Assembly (NCBI GenBank): GCA_021604585.1
Contig: BQJG01000024.1
Location: 1-49,025 of the forward strand
Direction: 5' to 3'
DNA length: 49,025 nucleotides
From: Hyphococcus sp.
GTDB lineage: Bacteria; Pseudomonadota; Alphaproteobacteria; Caulobacterales; Parvularculaceae
In this document: in pieces, positions 8,873 to 17,763 of the stretch
How positions within the stretch are numbered: the stretch's first letter is position 1
How the letters are laid out: every line of letters begins with the position of its first letter
Program-made: the position numbers and the translations under genes
Notes under the pieces: generated by a model
The model's input: only the letters and a program-made list of their open reading frames with translations
Told to the model about the DNA's origin: nothing
The model's database searches: none

Positions 8873-10072
8873 ATGTCGGGGATTTTTAAAACGTTGAAGG
8901 CGTTCGTCAGGCCGGGCCGCACCCGTGTGCGTCCGGCGGCGCAAATTGATCTCGAAAAACTGCTGCCGCGCGCGCCACGCAAGATCGATTTGCGTGCGGC
9001 GCGAAAAATGATGGCGGGCAAAAACATTCTCGTCACCGGCGCTGGCGGTACGATTGGCTCCGAACTTTGCCGTCAGATCATCGGATTTGAGCCCGCCAAG
9101 CTGACCTTGGTCGATAATTCCGAACTGGCGCTCTATCAGATTGACATGGAGCTGAAAGACGCCGGTCATGGCGGGAGCATTCATTCCGAACTCACCGACG
9201 TATGCCGGATGGAGCATCTCGACCGCGTATTCCGCCGGGCCGAACCGGATGTCGTGCTGCACGCGGCGGCGTTCAAACATGTACCGATCGTTGAAGAGAA
9301 CCGTTGCGCCGGGGCGCTGACCAATGTGCTTGGCGCGAAAAACGTCTTCGACGCCGCCATCGATCATGGCGCAGAATCCGTGGTGTTCATCTCGACCGAC
9401 AAGGCGGTGAACCCCACCAGTTTTATGGGCGCCACGAAACGCATCGCGGAACTTTATGCGCAGGCGCTGGATGTCGCTCAGAACGACTCGCGTTTTGTCA
9501 CCGTCCGCTTCGGCAATGTGTTGGGGTCAACCGGCTCCGTGGCGCCGCTCTTTACATGCCAGATAGAGCGTGGCGGCCCGGTTACGGTCACCCATCCTGA
9601 GATCATCCGGTTTTTTATGACGACCCGTGAGGCGGTGCAGCTTGTTCTGCTCGCCTCCAGCCTTGATGTGGCGGAGGAAACCATTGTCACTCATGATGGG
9701 CGGGTGTTCGTTTTGGATATGGGCGATCCAGTGAAAATTCTCGATTTCGCCAAACGGATGATCGAGGCCTATGGCCTGACGCCGGGCAAGGATATTGAGA
9801 TCAAGTTCACCGGGCTCCGGCCGGGTGAGAAACTGTTTGAGGAAATCTTCCTCGATACCGACGCGCTGATCAAAACTGGCGCAGAGGGCGTTTTGCTGGC
9901 CTCGCCCGCAATGATCGACCTGCCTCTGTTGAGCCCGCGCCTGAGTGATGTGATTGACGCCGCCCTGCGCGGCGATCAGCCTGTTCTTGATGAGGCCGTG
10001 CATCATCTGGTGCCGGAGTTCAGCGCCAACGCCAGCGCCGCGTCGCGTGCGTCCAATAAATCGAATCGCTAG
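8873..10072 (+). CDS. Short PglF/CapD-type nucleotide-sugar 4,6-dehydratase lacking the membrane domain
   Basis: The 399-residue protein is an extended short-chain dehydrogenase. The Rossmann motif is TGAGGTIGSE near residue 53. The active-site block STDKAVNPTSFMGATKR places Asp176-Lys177, Met185 (where ordinary SDR enzymes have Tyr) and Lys189. A Met at that position is typical of membrane-bound PglF/WbpM-like UDP-GlcNAc C6 dehydratases. The residue 25-45 linker (IDLEKLLPRAP...) also resembles the linker of those long enzymes, yet the four-helix membrane domain that normally precedes it is absent. It would make a 4-keto-6-deoxy sugar nucleotide for surface glycans. A ribosome site (AGGAG, 8853-8857) lies rather far upstream. 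It sits between the heparinase-like gene and purH, which are often adjacent elsewhere. Confidence 0.88.
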   Translation: MSGIFKTLKAFVRPGRTRVRPAAQIDLEKLLPRAPRKIDLRAARKMMAGKNILVTGAGGTIGSELCRQIIGFEPAKLTLVDNSELALYQIDMELKDAGHGGSIHSELTDVCRMEHLDRVFRRAEPDVVLHAAAFKHVPIVEENRCAGALTNVLGAKNVFDAAIDHGAESVVFISTDKAVNPTSFMGATKRIAELYAQALDVAQNDSRFVTVRFGNVLGSTGSVAPLFTCQIERGGPVTVTHPEIIRFFMTTREAVQLVLLASSLDVAEETIVTHDGRVFVLDMGDPVKILDFAKRMIEAYGLTPGKDIEIKFTGLRPGEKLFEEIFLDTDALIKTGAEGVLLASPAMIDLPLLSPRLSDVIDAALRGDQPVLDEAVHHLVPEFSANASAASRASNKSNR

Positions 10073-10143
10073 AATCTTGTTGTCTCGCCTTGCCTGTGCG
10101 GCCTTCGGAGGTTAAGGCGGCGCCAGACAAATAAGGGTTCGTT

Positions 10144-11727
10144 ATGACTGACCAAACGCCGGTGCGCCGCGCGCTTATTTCCGTTTCCGACAAGACTGGC
10201 ATCGTCGATTTCGCCCGGCGGCTGGCCGCCGCAAAGGTCGACCTCGTTTCCACGGGAGGAACGGCGAAGGCGCTGCGCGAAGCGGGGCTTGAGGTCAAAG
10301 ACGTTTCCGACATCACCGAGTTTCCGGAGATGATGGACGGGCGCATTAAGACGCTCCACCCACGCGTTCATGGCGGATTGCTGGCCTTGCGCGATGATTC
10401 AGGCCATCGCCAATCCATGAGCGATCACGGCATTGACGGCATCGAATTGCTGGTGGTCAATTTATATCCGTTTGAGGAAACGGTGGCCAAGGGCAGTGAC
10501 GTCGCAGAGTGCATCGAAAATATCGACATTGGCGGACCGGCCATGATCCGCGCTGCGGCGAAGAATCATCGCTTTGTCGGCGTCGTTACTGATCCGGCGG
10601 ATTACGAAATGGTGCTGAGCGAAATTGAATCGAGCGGCGCGCTGGCCGATGAAACCAGGAAACGGCTTTCTGCGAAAGCGTTTGCGAAAACCGCTGCGTA
10701 TGATTCTGCCGTTTCCGCCTGGTTTGCAAAACAGAACGGCGAGGTTTTCCCGAAAGACTATACGCTCGCCGGGCGTCTCGATGCTGTGTTGCGTTACGGC
10801 GAGAACCCGCATCAGCAGGCAGCCTATTACCGGTCGGGCGCCAACCGATATGGCGTTGCAACCGCGCGGCAGCTTCAGGGCAAAGAGCTCTCATATAACA
10901 ATCTCAATGACACGGATGCTGCATTTGAACTCATCGCCGAGTTTGGCGCGGATCGTCCCGCGGTCGCGATTATCAAACACGCCAATCCGTGCGGCGTCGC
11001 TATGGGTGAGGCTATGCTCGACGCATACTTAAGGGCGCTGCGTTGCGATCCGGTGTCGGCGTTCGGCGGCATTGTCGCGCTCAACCAGAGGCTGACTGGA
11101 CCCGTTGCAGCGGAAATCGTCAAGACATTCACTGAAGTTGTCATTGCTCCGGATGCCGATGACGCGGCGGCAGCGGCATTTGCGGCCAAGAAGAATTTGC
11201 GCTTGCTTTTAACCGGCGGCGTTCCGGCGTCCGACTCGGACGGCATGGTGATCAAACCGCTGGCGGGGGGATTCCTGTTGCAGTCACGCGATGCGAGAAC
11301 CGTGCGCGAGGACGAATTGAAAGTCGTCACCAAGCGCAGCCCGAGCGCGCAGGAACTTTCCGACATGCTGTTCGCCTTCAAAGTCGCCAAGCATGTAAAG
11401 TCAAATGCGATTGTTTATGTGAAAGACGGCGCAACGGTGGGGATTGGCGCAGGCCAGATGAGCCGACTTGATTCAAGCCGCATCGCGGCGCGCAAGGCGC
11501 AGGATGCAGCCGACGCCTGCGGCGCCAAAGAGTCGCTGGCCATCGGGTCAGTCGTGGCTTCAGACGCCTTCTTTCCGTTTGCAGACGGATTGCTCGCGGC
11601 GGCGGAGGCCGGCGCTACGGCGATCATTCAGCCCGGCGGTTCCATGCGCGACGATGACGTCATCAAGGCGGCGGATGAGGTGGGCCTAGCCATGGTCTTC
11701 ACCGGGGCCCGCCATTTCCGGCATTAG
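10144..11727 (+). CDS. purH: Bifunctional AICAR transformylase/IMP cyclohydrolase
   Basis: The 527-residue protein carries out the last two steps of purine synthesis. The N-terminal IMP cyclohydrolase (MGS-like) domain shows VSDKTGIVDFARRL, STGGTAKALRE and DGRIKTLHPRVHGG. The C-terminal transformylase domain carries LRYGENPHQQAAYYR, AIIKHANPCGVA with the catalytic Lys-His pair, and the closing VFTGARHFRH. The 10-formyl-THF it uses is produced by FolD, encoded earlier in the window. Its stop at 11725-11727 lies only 3 bp from the stop of the convergent glutamate dehydrogenase gene, with no room for a separate terminator. Confidence 0.98.
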   Translation: MTDQTPVRRALISVSDKTGIVDFARRLAAAKVDLVSTGGTAKALREAGLEVKDVSDITEFPEMMDGRIKTLHPRVHGGLLALRDDSGHRQSMSDHGIDGIELLVVNLYPFEETVAKGSDVAECIENIDIGGPAMIRAAAKNHRFVGVVTDPADYEMVLSEIESSGALADETRKRLSAKAFAKTAAYDSAVSAWFAKQNGEVFPKDYTLAGRLDAVLRYGENPHQQAAYYRSGANRYGVATARQLQGKELSYNNLNDTDAAFELIAEFGADRPAVAIIKHANPCGVAMGEAMLDAYLRALRCDPVSAFGGIVALNQRLTGPVAAEIVKTFTEVVIAPDADDAAAAAFAAKKNLRLLLTGGVPASDSDGMVIKPLAGGFLLQSRDARTVREDELKVVTKRSPSAQELSDMLFAFKVAKHVKSNAIVYVKDGATVGIGAGQMSRLDSSRIAARKAQDAADACGAKESLAIGSVVASDAFFPFADGLLAAAEAGATAIIQPGGSMRDDDVIKAADEVGLAMVFTGARHFRH

Positions 11728-11730
11728 GGC

Positions 11731-14700
11731 TTAGCGCGTAGCCTCGTTCGTCAGATCGTCGAGTTTGCGCGTAAACAAAGTGAACTTGCCGACGCTGACA
11801 TTGCCGGTGAGATCGAGTTCGGCGGCGACTTCCTCAAACTCAGCGATTGCGTCTTCCGCGCCTGCACGCCATTTATCGATGACTTTCTCGGTCCATTTCG
11901 CCGGCGCGCCTTTGGGTTCTGCGCCGGCAGCTGCAATCACGCGCGTGGTCAGCAAGCGTTGGCGCGCGGTCAGATCCTCGATGATCTGGCGGATGGCGAT
12001 CTTGTCGAAATGATCTGCGGGTGGTTCGGCCCGCGCTTTTTCGCGCACCGCATCGATGTCGAACATGCGGCCGACAGCAAAGAAAATGCCGCCGACGCCA
12101 GGGTTCGACCAGCCGGTTTCGCGCGCGAGGTTGACGATGTCGAAGGCAAATTCAAGCGCCGGAATGGACGCAGCATCGCGGGCGATTGTTTCCGGCGCGG
12201 CATCATCAATCCAGCCCTGACAACGTTCAGCGAGCGCGGCAGCGGCATCCGCGGGCAAGATGTCGGGCAGGGCGGTTTTGAATTCCGCAACCGGGCCTTG
12301 ATATTGTTCGACCACGGCTTTCAGGCCGCGGCGCGACAGGCGCTCGCGCGCATCTGCATCACCCAACAAGTGAAAGGTTTGCTCGCCGAGCAAACGCGAC
12401 GCTTCAAGATAGAGCGAGGTTTGAAGCGAAGCGGGCGCTGCGTTGTCCAGTTGGTCAACCGCAGCGGCGAAGTCATGCAAATTGTAAATGCGCCGCACCG
12501 CTTCATAGGCAAGCGCAATGGTGGCGAAGTCGACGCCCGTTGTCTCCGCTGCGCGCTGAACAAAGCTGACGCCGCATGTATCAACGATTTCATTCGACAA
12601 ACGCGTCGCGATGATCTCGCGGCGCAACTGGTGTGTGACAATCGACTGATTGAATTGATGCAACGCGTCCGGGAAGTAGGCGACCAGTTCGCGCTCGAAC
12701 AGAGGGTCGTCCATGGCTTCGGATTTGGCCAATTCGTCAAACAGCCACATCTTTGCGTAAGCAAGCAATACTGCGAGATCTGGTCTCGTCGGCCCGAGAC
12801 CGGCATGACGCATGGTGGCGAGCCGCTCAGCGTCAGGCAGGTTTTCAATCGCGCGGTCGAGACGGCCTTCGCGCTCGAGCGTCGACATGAATCGCGCATA
12901 AACGCCGAGATCAGCAGGCGCGCTCATCTCCATCTGCGAGATGGCGCGCGTCTGGTCGTAATTGTGACGCAACACATGCTCCGCTACTTCTTCGGTCATG
13001 GAGGCGAGCAGGGCGTTTCTGTCCGCGCTCTTTAATTCGCCATGCTCGATCGCGTTGGACAACAAGATCTTGATGTTGACTTCGTGGTCTGAGGAATCAA
13101 CGCCGGCGGAGTTGTCGATCGCGTCGGTGTTGATGCGCCCGCCATTTCGCGCATATTCAATGCGCGCAAGTTGCGTGAAGCCGAGATTGGCGCCTTCGCC
13201 GATGACGCTGGCGCCGATTTCGTCAGCATTGATGCGCACAGCGTCATTGGCACGGTCGCCAACGCGCCAATTTTCTTCGTCCTCGGCTTTGAAATAGGTG
13301 CCGATGCCGCCAAGCCAAAATAATTCCACCGGCGCTTTCAAGATCGCTTGGATAAGTTCGGCCGGCGGAAGTTCTTTCGCGGTGATGTTCAGCGCCGCGC
13401 GGATTTCCGGCGTCAGCGCGATTGACTTGGCGCTGCGCGGGAAGACGCCTCCGCCTTTGGAGATCAGTTTCTTGTCGTAATCCGCCCAGGAACTGCGTGG
13501 CAGTTCAAACATCCGCTTGCGTTCTTTATAGGATTTTGCAGGATCAGGGTTTGGATCGATGAAGATGTCGCGGTGATCGAAGGCCGCCACCAGCTTGGTT
13601 TGTTCTGACAACAGCATGCCGTTGCCGAAGACATCGCCGGACATGTCGCCGACACCGGCGGCGGTAAAGGGTTCGGTTTGAATGTCTTTGCCCATTTCGC
13701 GGAAGTGACGTTTCACCGCCTCCCACGCACCGCGCGCGGTAATGCCCATGACTTTGTGGTCGTAGCCGACGGAGCCGCCGGACGCGAACGCATCGCCGAG
13801 CCAGAAGCCGTATTCTTCAGAGATCGCATTGGCGGTGTCGGAGAAGGCAGCGGTGCCCTTATCGGCGGCGACAACAAGATAGGGGTCTACATCATCCCAG
13901 CGTACAATCTTGGCCGGCGTTTTCGTTTCGCCCTGAACGATATTGTCAGTGAGATCGAGAAGCCCGCGAATGAATATCTTGTAGGCCTCGCGCCCTTCTT
14001 CATAGATTGCAGCGCGATCGCCGGTCGCCGGAAGGTGCTTCGGATAAAACCCGCCTTTTGAACCGGTCGGCACGATCACGGCGTTCTTGACGCGTTGGGC
14101 TTTCACCAGGCCCAGCACTTCCGTGCGGAAATCTTCACGCCGGTCCGACCAGCGCAAGCCGCCGCGCGCAACCGGTCCGAAGCGCAAATGCACGCCGTCG
14201 ACGCGCGGGCCGCAGACGAAAATTTCGCGATAGGGTTTGGGCTCAGGAATCTCGGCGACCTTGTGGCTGTCGACCTTGAATGAGATATAGGTTTTGACCG
14301 AGCCATCGGGCAGGCGCTGATAATAGTTGGTGCGCATGATCGCTGCGAACAATGTGCGGAAGCGGCGGATGATGCGGTCTTCATCGAGACTGGCGACGGC
14401 GTTGAGCGCTTCTTCGATGGCGTCGTCAGCCGCCTTCACATCTTTGATACGATCATCGGCATTGGCCGGGCCATCAGGATTGAACCGCGCATGGAATGCG
14501 GCGATCAACAATCGGGCAATAGACGGATGATTGGAAAGCGCTTCTTCGATGTAAGATTGCGAGTAAGCAAAGCCGGCTTGCATGTGATGCTTGGCGGCGG
14601 CGCGCAACAACCACGCCTCACGCCAGTTGATCCCAGCCGTCAAAACGAGATTGTTGAAGCTGTCATCTTCGGTGCGGCCTTCAAGAACCGCGAGGATCGT

Positions 14701-16626
14701 CTCCTCAAAGGCTTCCTTGACGTCGCCAAGCGCAACGGGTTGCCCGTCTTTTTGTTCGGTTGTGAAATCGTGAATCCACAACGCATCCTTGCCGTCGCCG
14801 AACGGAGAAACCTGATAGCTCGCTTCCTGCAGCACGCTAAGGCCAAGATTCTCAATCGTTGGGATCAGTTTTGAGAGCGTCATCGGCGCGCCGCTCTTGT
14901 AGATTTTGATATGAACCGTTTGCTCGCTGTCTTTCGGTTTGCGATAGGCGCGCACAACCATCGGCGCGTCGCTTAATTGTTCGAGGGCGGCGATGTCCGC
15001 GAGCGTATCAGCCGGCGAGGTGCGCTCACGATAGCCAGCATCGAAGGCGCGCTCGTATTTGTCGAGCAAGGAGGCTGGCGTGGCGCCGTCATGGGCTTCA
15101 CGCATGGCTTCGAGCAAGCCATCATTCCAGTTGCGGCAGATTTCGCGAACAGCGCGAGTCAGTTCCGTCAGGCCCGGGCCTTGCGGCGCGCCGGGTTTGA
15201 TGCCGATGACGTAATGCACGCGCACGAGGGATGCATCGCCGAAGAATGGCGCGAAGGAATGAATGCGTCCGTCGAATGTGTCAGCAAGCAATTTTCCGGT
15301 GCGCTCTCGAATGTCGGAATTGAACCGGTCACGCGGCACAAAGATCATTGCTGAAATGAACCGGTCGAAACGGTCGCGCCGCAGGAACAGCTTTACGCGC
15401 GGACGCTTATAAAGCCGCAGGATGCCGAGACATGTTTCGCAAAGCGTATCCACATCCGCCTGGAACAACTCATCGCGAGGATAAGATTCGAGTATGTTGA
15501 TCAGCGCTTTTTCATTGTGGCCGCCAGGCGTAAAGGCGGTTTTCTCCAGTACGGCGTCTACCTTGGCGCGCACCAGCGGAATGTCGGACACGGGGCGGTT
15601 ATAGGCATCCGCGGTGAACAGGCCGACAAACAGTTCTTCGCCATTGGCGATGCCGTTTTGTCCGAAGCTCTTGACCGCCACATAATCCATATAGGCGCGG
15701 CGGTGGGTCAGCGATTTCGTGCTCGACTTGGCGATGATGATCGGTTCGCTTGAGTCGAAAAACGCAGCCACCGCAGGGGTTAACTTGCCGTCGGGCTGAA
15801 AGGTGGATTTCAGAACATCACGTCCTGGAGCGCTGAGAATGCCGAGGTCTTTATCCTTGTCGACGACCAGTTGCAGATCGGAGCCTTCGCCAACGAAATT
15901 AAAGTGGCGCGCGCCAAGAAACGCGAACCGGTTGTCCCAAAGCCATTTCAGAAATTGCACGGCTTCTCGCTGTTCATCGGCTTTGACGCCGGGCAGGCGA
16001 GAGCGTTCGAGCTGCGCGATACAGGCGCCGAGGCGCGCGCGCATGTCTTCCCAGTCATCGACGGCGATGGTGACATCGCGCATGACCGCTTCGATTTCTT
16101 TCTGCAGCGCTTCAAGTTCGTTTTCGATAACAGGCGGATCCATTTCGATATGGATCATGGATTCGCGAATGCCGGATTGTTGCTGGCCTTGTTCGCGCTT
16201 GCCCGATGTGTTGCGGGTGACGGCGACGACGGCGTTTGAGAAAAAGCTCACCGGCTTGCCGGCGTCAGCAAGCGCAGCGGAAACGCTGTCAACGAGAAAC
16301 GGTTTGTCGTCAGTGACGATATCGAGAACCATGCGCCGTTCGATGAGGCCTTTGCCTTCTTCGATGCGCAGCGAAATTTTGCTCTGGCCGGGCTTTCGGG
16401 TCAGCGCATGTTTCCAGGCGGCCGCCGCGCGGCTCAGCAGCGACTGCGGCTCATCCCAGATTTGGTCTTCGCCCGTGGCGTAGAGCACAAGCTGTTCGAG
16501 ATAGCTGCGGAACGCCGGCGTAACGACGCCGTTTTCATCTAGATCGCCAACCTTCTTTTTTTGCGCCAGCGCAACAACGTCTTCTAGAATTTGACCGTCT
16601 GTGTCGGTGAGAAAGCCCTCAGGCAT
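11731..16626 (-). CDS. NAD-specific glutamate dehydrogenase, large (GDH-180) type
   Basis: At 1631 residues this is the giant NAD-dependent glutamate dehydrogenase found in alphaproteobacteria, pseudomonads and actinobacteria. It deaminates glutamate to 2-oxoglutarate and ammonium, feeding carbon to the TCA cycle. A long N-terminal regulatory region (about 700 residues, ACT-like in the family) precedes the catalytic core, which shows FGPVARGGLRWSDRREDFR, IVPTGSKGGFYPK with the substrate lysines, VGDMSGDVFGNGMLLS and the Asn/Asp-rich NSAGVDSSDHEVN block. A further C-terminal domain of about 400 residues follows. AAAGGAAGC precedes the ATG at 16624-16626. It stands alone, with 148 bp of AT-richer DNA upstream that should hold the promoter. 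Confidence 0.97.
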   Translation of the reverse strand: MPEGFLTDTDGQILEDVVALAQKKKVGDLDENGVVTPAFRSYLEQLVLYATGEDQIWDEPQSLLSRAAAAWKHALTRKPGQSKISLRIEEGKGLIERRMVLDIVTDDKPFLVDSVSAALADAGKPVSFFSNAVVAVTRNTSGKREQGQQQSGIRESMIHIEMDPPVIENELEALQKEIEAVMRDVTIAVDDWEDMRARLGACIAQLERSRLPGVKADEQREAVQFLKWLWDNRFAFLGARHFNFVGEGSDLQLVVDKDKDLGILSAPGRDVLKSTFQPDGKLTPAVAAFFDSSEPIIIAKSSTKSLTHRRAYMDYVAVKSFGQNGIANGEELFVGLFTADAYNRPVSDIPLVRAKVDAVLEKTAFTPGGHNEKALINILESYPRDELFQADVDTLCETCLGILRLYKRPRVKLFLRRDRFDRFISAMIFVPRDRFNSDIRERTGKLLADTFDGRIHSFAPFFGDASLVRVHYVIGIKPGAPQGPGLTELTRAVREICRNWNDGLLEAMREAHDGATPASLLDKYERAFDAGYRERTSPADTLADIAALEQLSDAPMVVRAYRKPKDSEQTVHIKIYKSGAPMTLSKLIPTIENLGLSVLQEASYQVSPFGDGKDALWIHDFTTEQKDGQPVALGDVKEAFEETILAVLEGRTEDDSFNNLVLTAGINWREAWLLRAAAKHHMQAGFAYSQSYIEEALSNHPSIARLLIAAFHARFNPDGPANADDRIKDVKAADDAIEEALNAVASLDEDRIIRRFRTLFAAIMRTNYYQRLPDGSVKTYISFKVDSHKVAEIPEPKPYREIFVCGPRVDGVHLRFGPVARGGLRWSDRREDFRTEVLGLVKAQRVKNAVIVPTGSKGGFYPKHLPATGDRAAIYEEGREAYKIFIRGLLDLTDNIVQGETKTPAKIVRWDDVDPYLVVAADKGTAAFSDTANAISEEYGFWLGDAFASGGSVGYDHKVMGITARGAWEAVKRHFREMGKDIQTEPFTAAGVGDMSGDVFGNGMLLSEQTKLVAAFDHRDIFIDPNPDPAKSYKERKRMFELPRSSWADYDKKLISKGGGVFPRSAKSIALTPEIRAALNITAKELPPAELIQAILKAPVELFWLGGIGTYFKAEDEENWRVGDRANDAVRINADEIGASVIGEGANLGFTQLARIEYARNGGRINTDAIDNSAGVDSSDHEVNIKILLSNAIEHGELKSADRNALLASMTEEVAEHVLRHNYDQTRAISQMEMSAPADLGVYARFMSTLEREGRLDRAIENLPDAERLATMRHAGLGPTRPDLAVLLAYAKMWLFDELAKSEAMDDPLFERELVAYFPDALHQFNQSIVTHQLRREIIATRLSNEIVDTCGVSFVQRAAETTGVDFATIALAYEAVRRIYNLHDFAAAVDQLDNAAPASLQTSLYLEASRLLGEQTFHLLGDADARERLSRRGLKAVVEQYQGPVAEFKTALPDILPADAAAALAERCQGWIDDAAPETIARDAASIPALEFAFDIVNLARETGWSNPGVGGIFFAVGRMFDIDAVREKARAEPPADHFDKIAIRQIIEDLTARQRLLTTRVIAAAGAEPKGAPAKWTEKVIDKWRAGAEDAIAEFEEVAAELDLTGNVSVGKFTLFTRKLDDLTNEATR

Positions 16627-16774
16627 ATCGCTTCCTTTGCGATTGTGATTGTTGGCGCCGTCATAACGTAAAGGCTTTGAAAAAGTCTAATAAAATGAAG
16701 GCAAAGTGCGCGCCCATCGGGCTGACGCACAGACTTGAAGCTAAATCGCTGCAATTGCCGGTAAGGGAGAGGAA

Positions 16775-17527
16775 TCAGGCCCCGTAGGCTTGGGAAGAGG
16801 CGGTTTCTACGCCAACCGATGGCGTCTTGCGGCGTTCGACTTCGCGGCGCAGCAGTGACATGCGCGGATAGCGCGCAGCGGCGGACTTTTCGAGTATCCG
16901 GTTGGCCAGAAACAAACCGCAAACCGCCAGCAGGGATGCGGCGAGGCCCGCTGTCAGCAATCCCGAATCGGCCGCGCGAAAGCCCGCAAGCAGGGCAAAG
17001 GCGGCGCCCGGCAAGGCCAGCGCAGCAGCGCTCGGCAGATGGGCGGCCAGCAAGATTGCCGTGACGAAGGAGGCGATCACTGAAAGCGCGAGGATTTGCA
17101 CGCCAAAGGCCGCCGGCGCGACGGTGGGAGCAAGCAGGATCGGCGCGCTGGCGAGAATGACGCCGAGCACGGAGAGACTGGCGGTAAAGGATGCGCGCCA
17201 GCGAAACGGACGCGAGGTCAGGCGGCGGCCAGACCGGAACTGGCTGCGCAAGCGGCGGCAGGTCCAAAGCGCCCCCAGCATCATCAGCGCCCAGGCGGCG
17301 GCGCGCCCCGGATAGGCGCGGCCTGCGACAATGGCGAGATAGATTGAAACACCCGCAATCAGAGCGAGGCCCGGCCCGCTCCAGCGAGAGAGAATGTCGA
17401 TGAGATGCAGTCTTGCTGCGCGCGAAAGAGGCGCGTTTCGGCGTTGCCGGCGCGGGGCTTGCGCTTCTTTTGCAAGCTGTTCCTGCAATTCGCGGGCGGT
17501 TTTGCCGTGCAGTGATGCGCTAGTCAT
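16775..17527 (-). CDS. Multi-pass membrane protein of unknown function, possibly CtrA-regulated
   Basis: I do not recognise this 250-residue protein. A basic, soluble N-terminus (to about residue 45, with a RRQRRNAP stretch) precedes about six hydrophobic segments, for example GLALIAGVSIYLAIVAG, FTASLSVLGVILASAPILL, FGVQILALSVIASFVTAILLA and GLLTAGLAASLLAVCGLFLAN. A short basic tail (LLRREVERRKTP) follows. Composition matches the host. Upstream, between this gene and the TPR gene, lie a pair of inverted palindromic repeats (17556-17669) and a perfect TTAA-N7-TTAA box (17690-17704), 163 bp before the start codon. That would make it a candidate cell-cycle-regulated gene if the box works. Function is unassigned. 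Confidence 0.72.
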   Translation of the reverse strand: MTSASLHGKTARELQEQLAKEAQAPRRQRRNAPLSRAARLHLIDILSRWSGPGLALIAGVSIYLAIVAGRAYPGRAAAWALMMLGALWTCRRLRSQFRSGRRLTSRPFRWRASFTASLSVLGVILASAPILLAPTVAPAAFGVQILALSVIASFVTAILLAAHLPSAAALALPGAAFALLAGFRAADSGLLTAGLAASLLAVCGLFLANRILEKSAAARYPRMSLLRREVERRKTPSVGVETASSQAYGA

Positions 17528-17555
17528 GGCGCTAATCCCTTTTGCCGATGTGCCG

Positions 17556-17604
17556 GGGCGTTTCCGAGAAAAAGTGGTTCCCGGTTTTGCGTCCGGAAAC
17601 GCCC
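17556..17604 (+). repeat. REP-like palindromic element, copy 1
   Basis: Ten-base arms GGGCGTTTCC (17556-17565) and GGAAACGCCC (17595-17604) flank an interior reading GAAAAAGTGG...CCGGTTTT. The pattern GGAAAAGTG...CGGTTTTCC belongs to a palindromic family scattered between genes in many alphaproteobacteria (from memory). It lies between the 16775-17527 gene and the CtrA-like box. Confidence 0.7.
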
Positions 17605-17616
17605 TATTATTAGATT

Positions 17617-17669
17617 CTAGCGCATTTCCGATCGGAAAACCGCGTCACACTTTTCCGGAAATGCGCTAG
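17617..17669 (-). repeat. REP-like palindromic element, copy 2 (inverted relative to copy 1)
   Basis: Fourteen-base perfect arms CTAGCGCATTTCCG (17617-17630) and CGGAAATGCGCTAG (17656-17669) flank ATCGGAAAACCG...CACACTTTT. Read on the minus strand, the interior GGAAAAGTGTG...CGGTTTTCC aligns with copy 1, so the two copies face opposite ways with a 12-bp gap. Confidence 0.72.
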
Positions 17670-17689
17670 GGCATCGGAGGATGCAATCC

Positions 17690-17704
17690 TTAACCAACCG
17701 TTAA
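17690..17704. promoter_or_regulatory. Perfect CtrA-like box TTAA-N7-TTAA
   Basis: TTAA at 17690-17693, a 7-base spacer CCAACCG, and TTAA at 17701-17704 match the consensus bound by the cell-cycle regulator CtrA. The site is intergenic, upstream of the minus-strand gene starting at 17527. At about 60% GC (0.2 per A or T base) roughly 0.13 such sites are expected by chance in 49 kb. The same window encodes DivL, which acts upstream of CtrA. Confidence 0.55.
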
Positions 17705-17763
17705 CATCGACGCTTTGGGGTGATTTCCCGCGCCCGTCGAGCCTCTTTTAAGTTCGGCTGAAC

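Noticed and set aside
10079..10143. Purine riboswitch before purH
   Set aside because: The short spacer has only a small GCCTT/AAGGC hairpin and no purine-aptamer loops.
11959..13035. 358-codon plus-strand frame
   Set aside because: It lies within the glutamate dehydrogenase gene on the opposite strand; its length comes from GC-rich codon bias.
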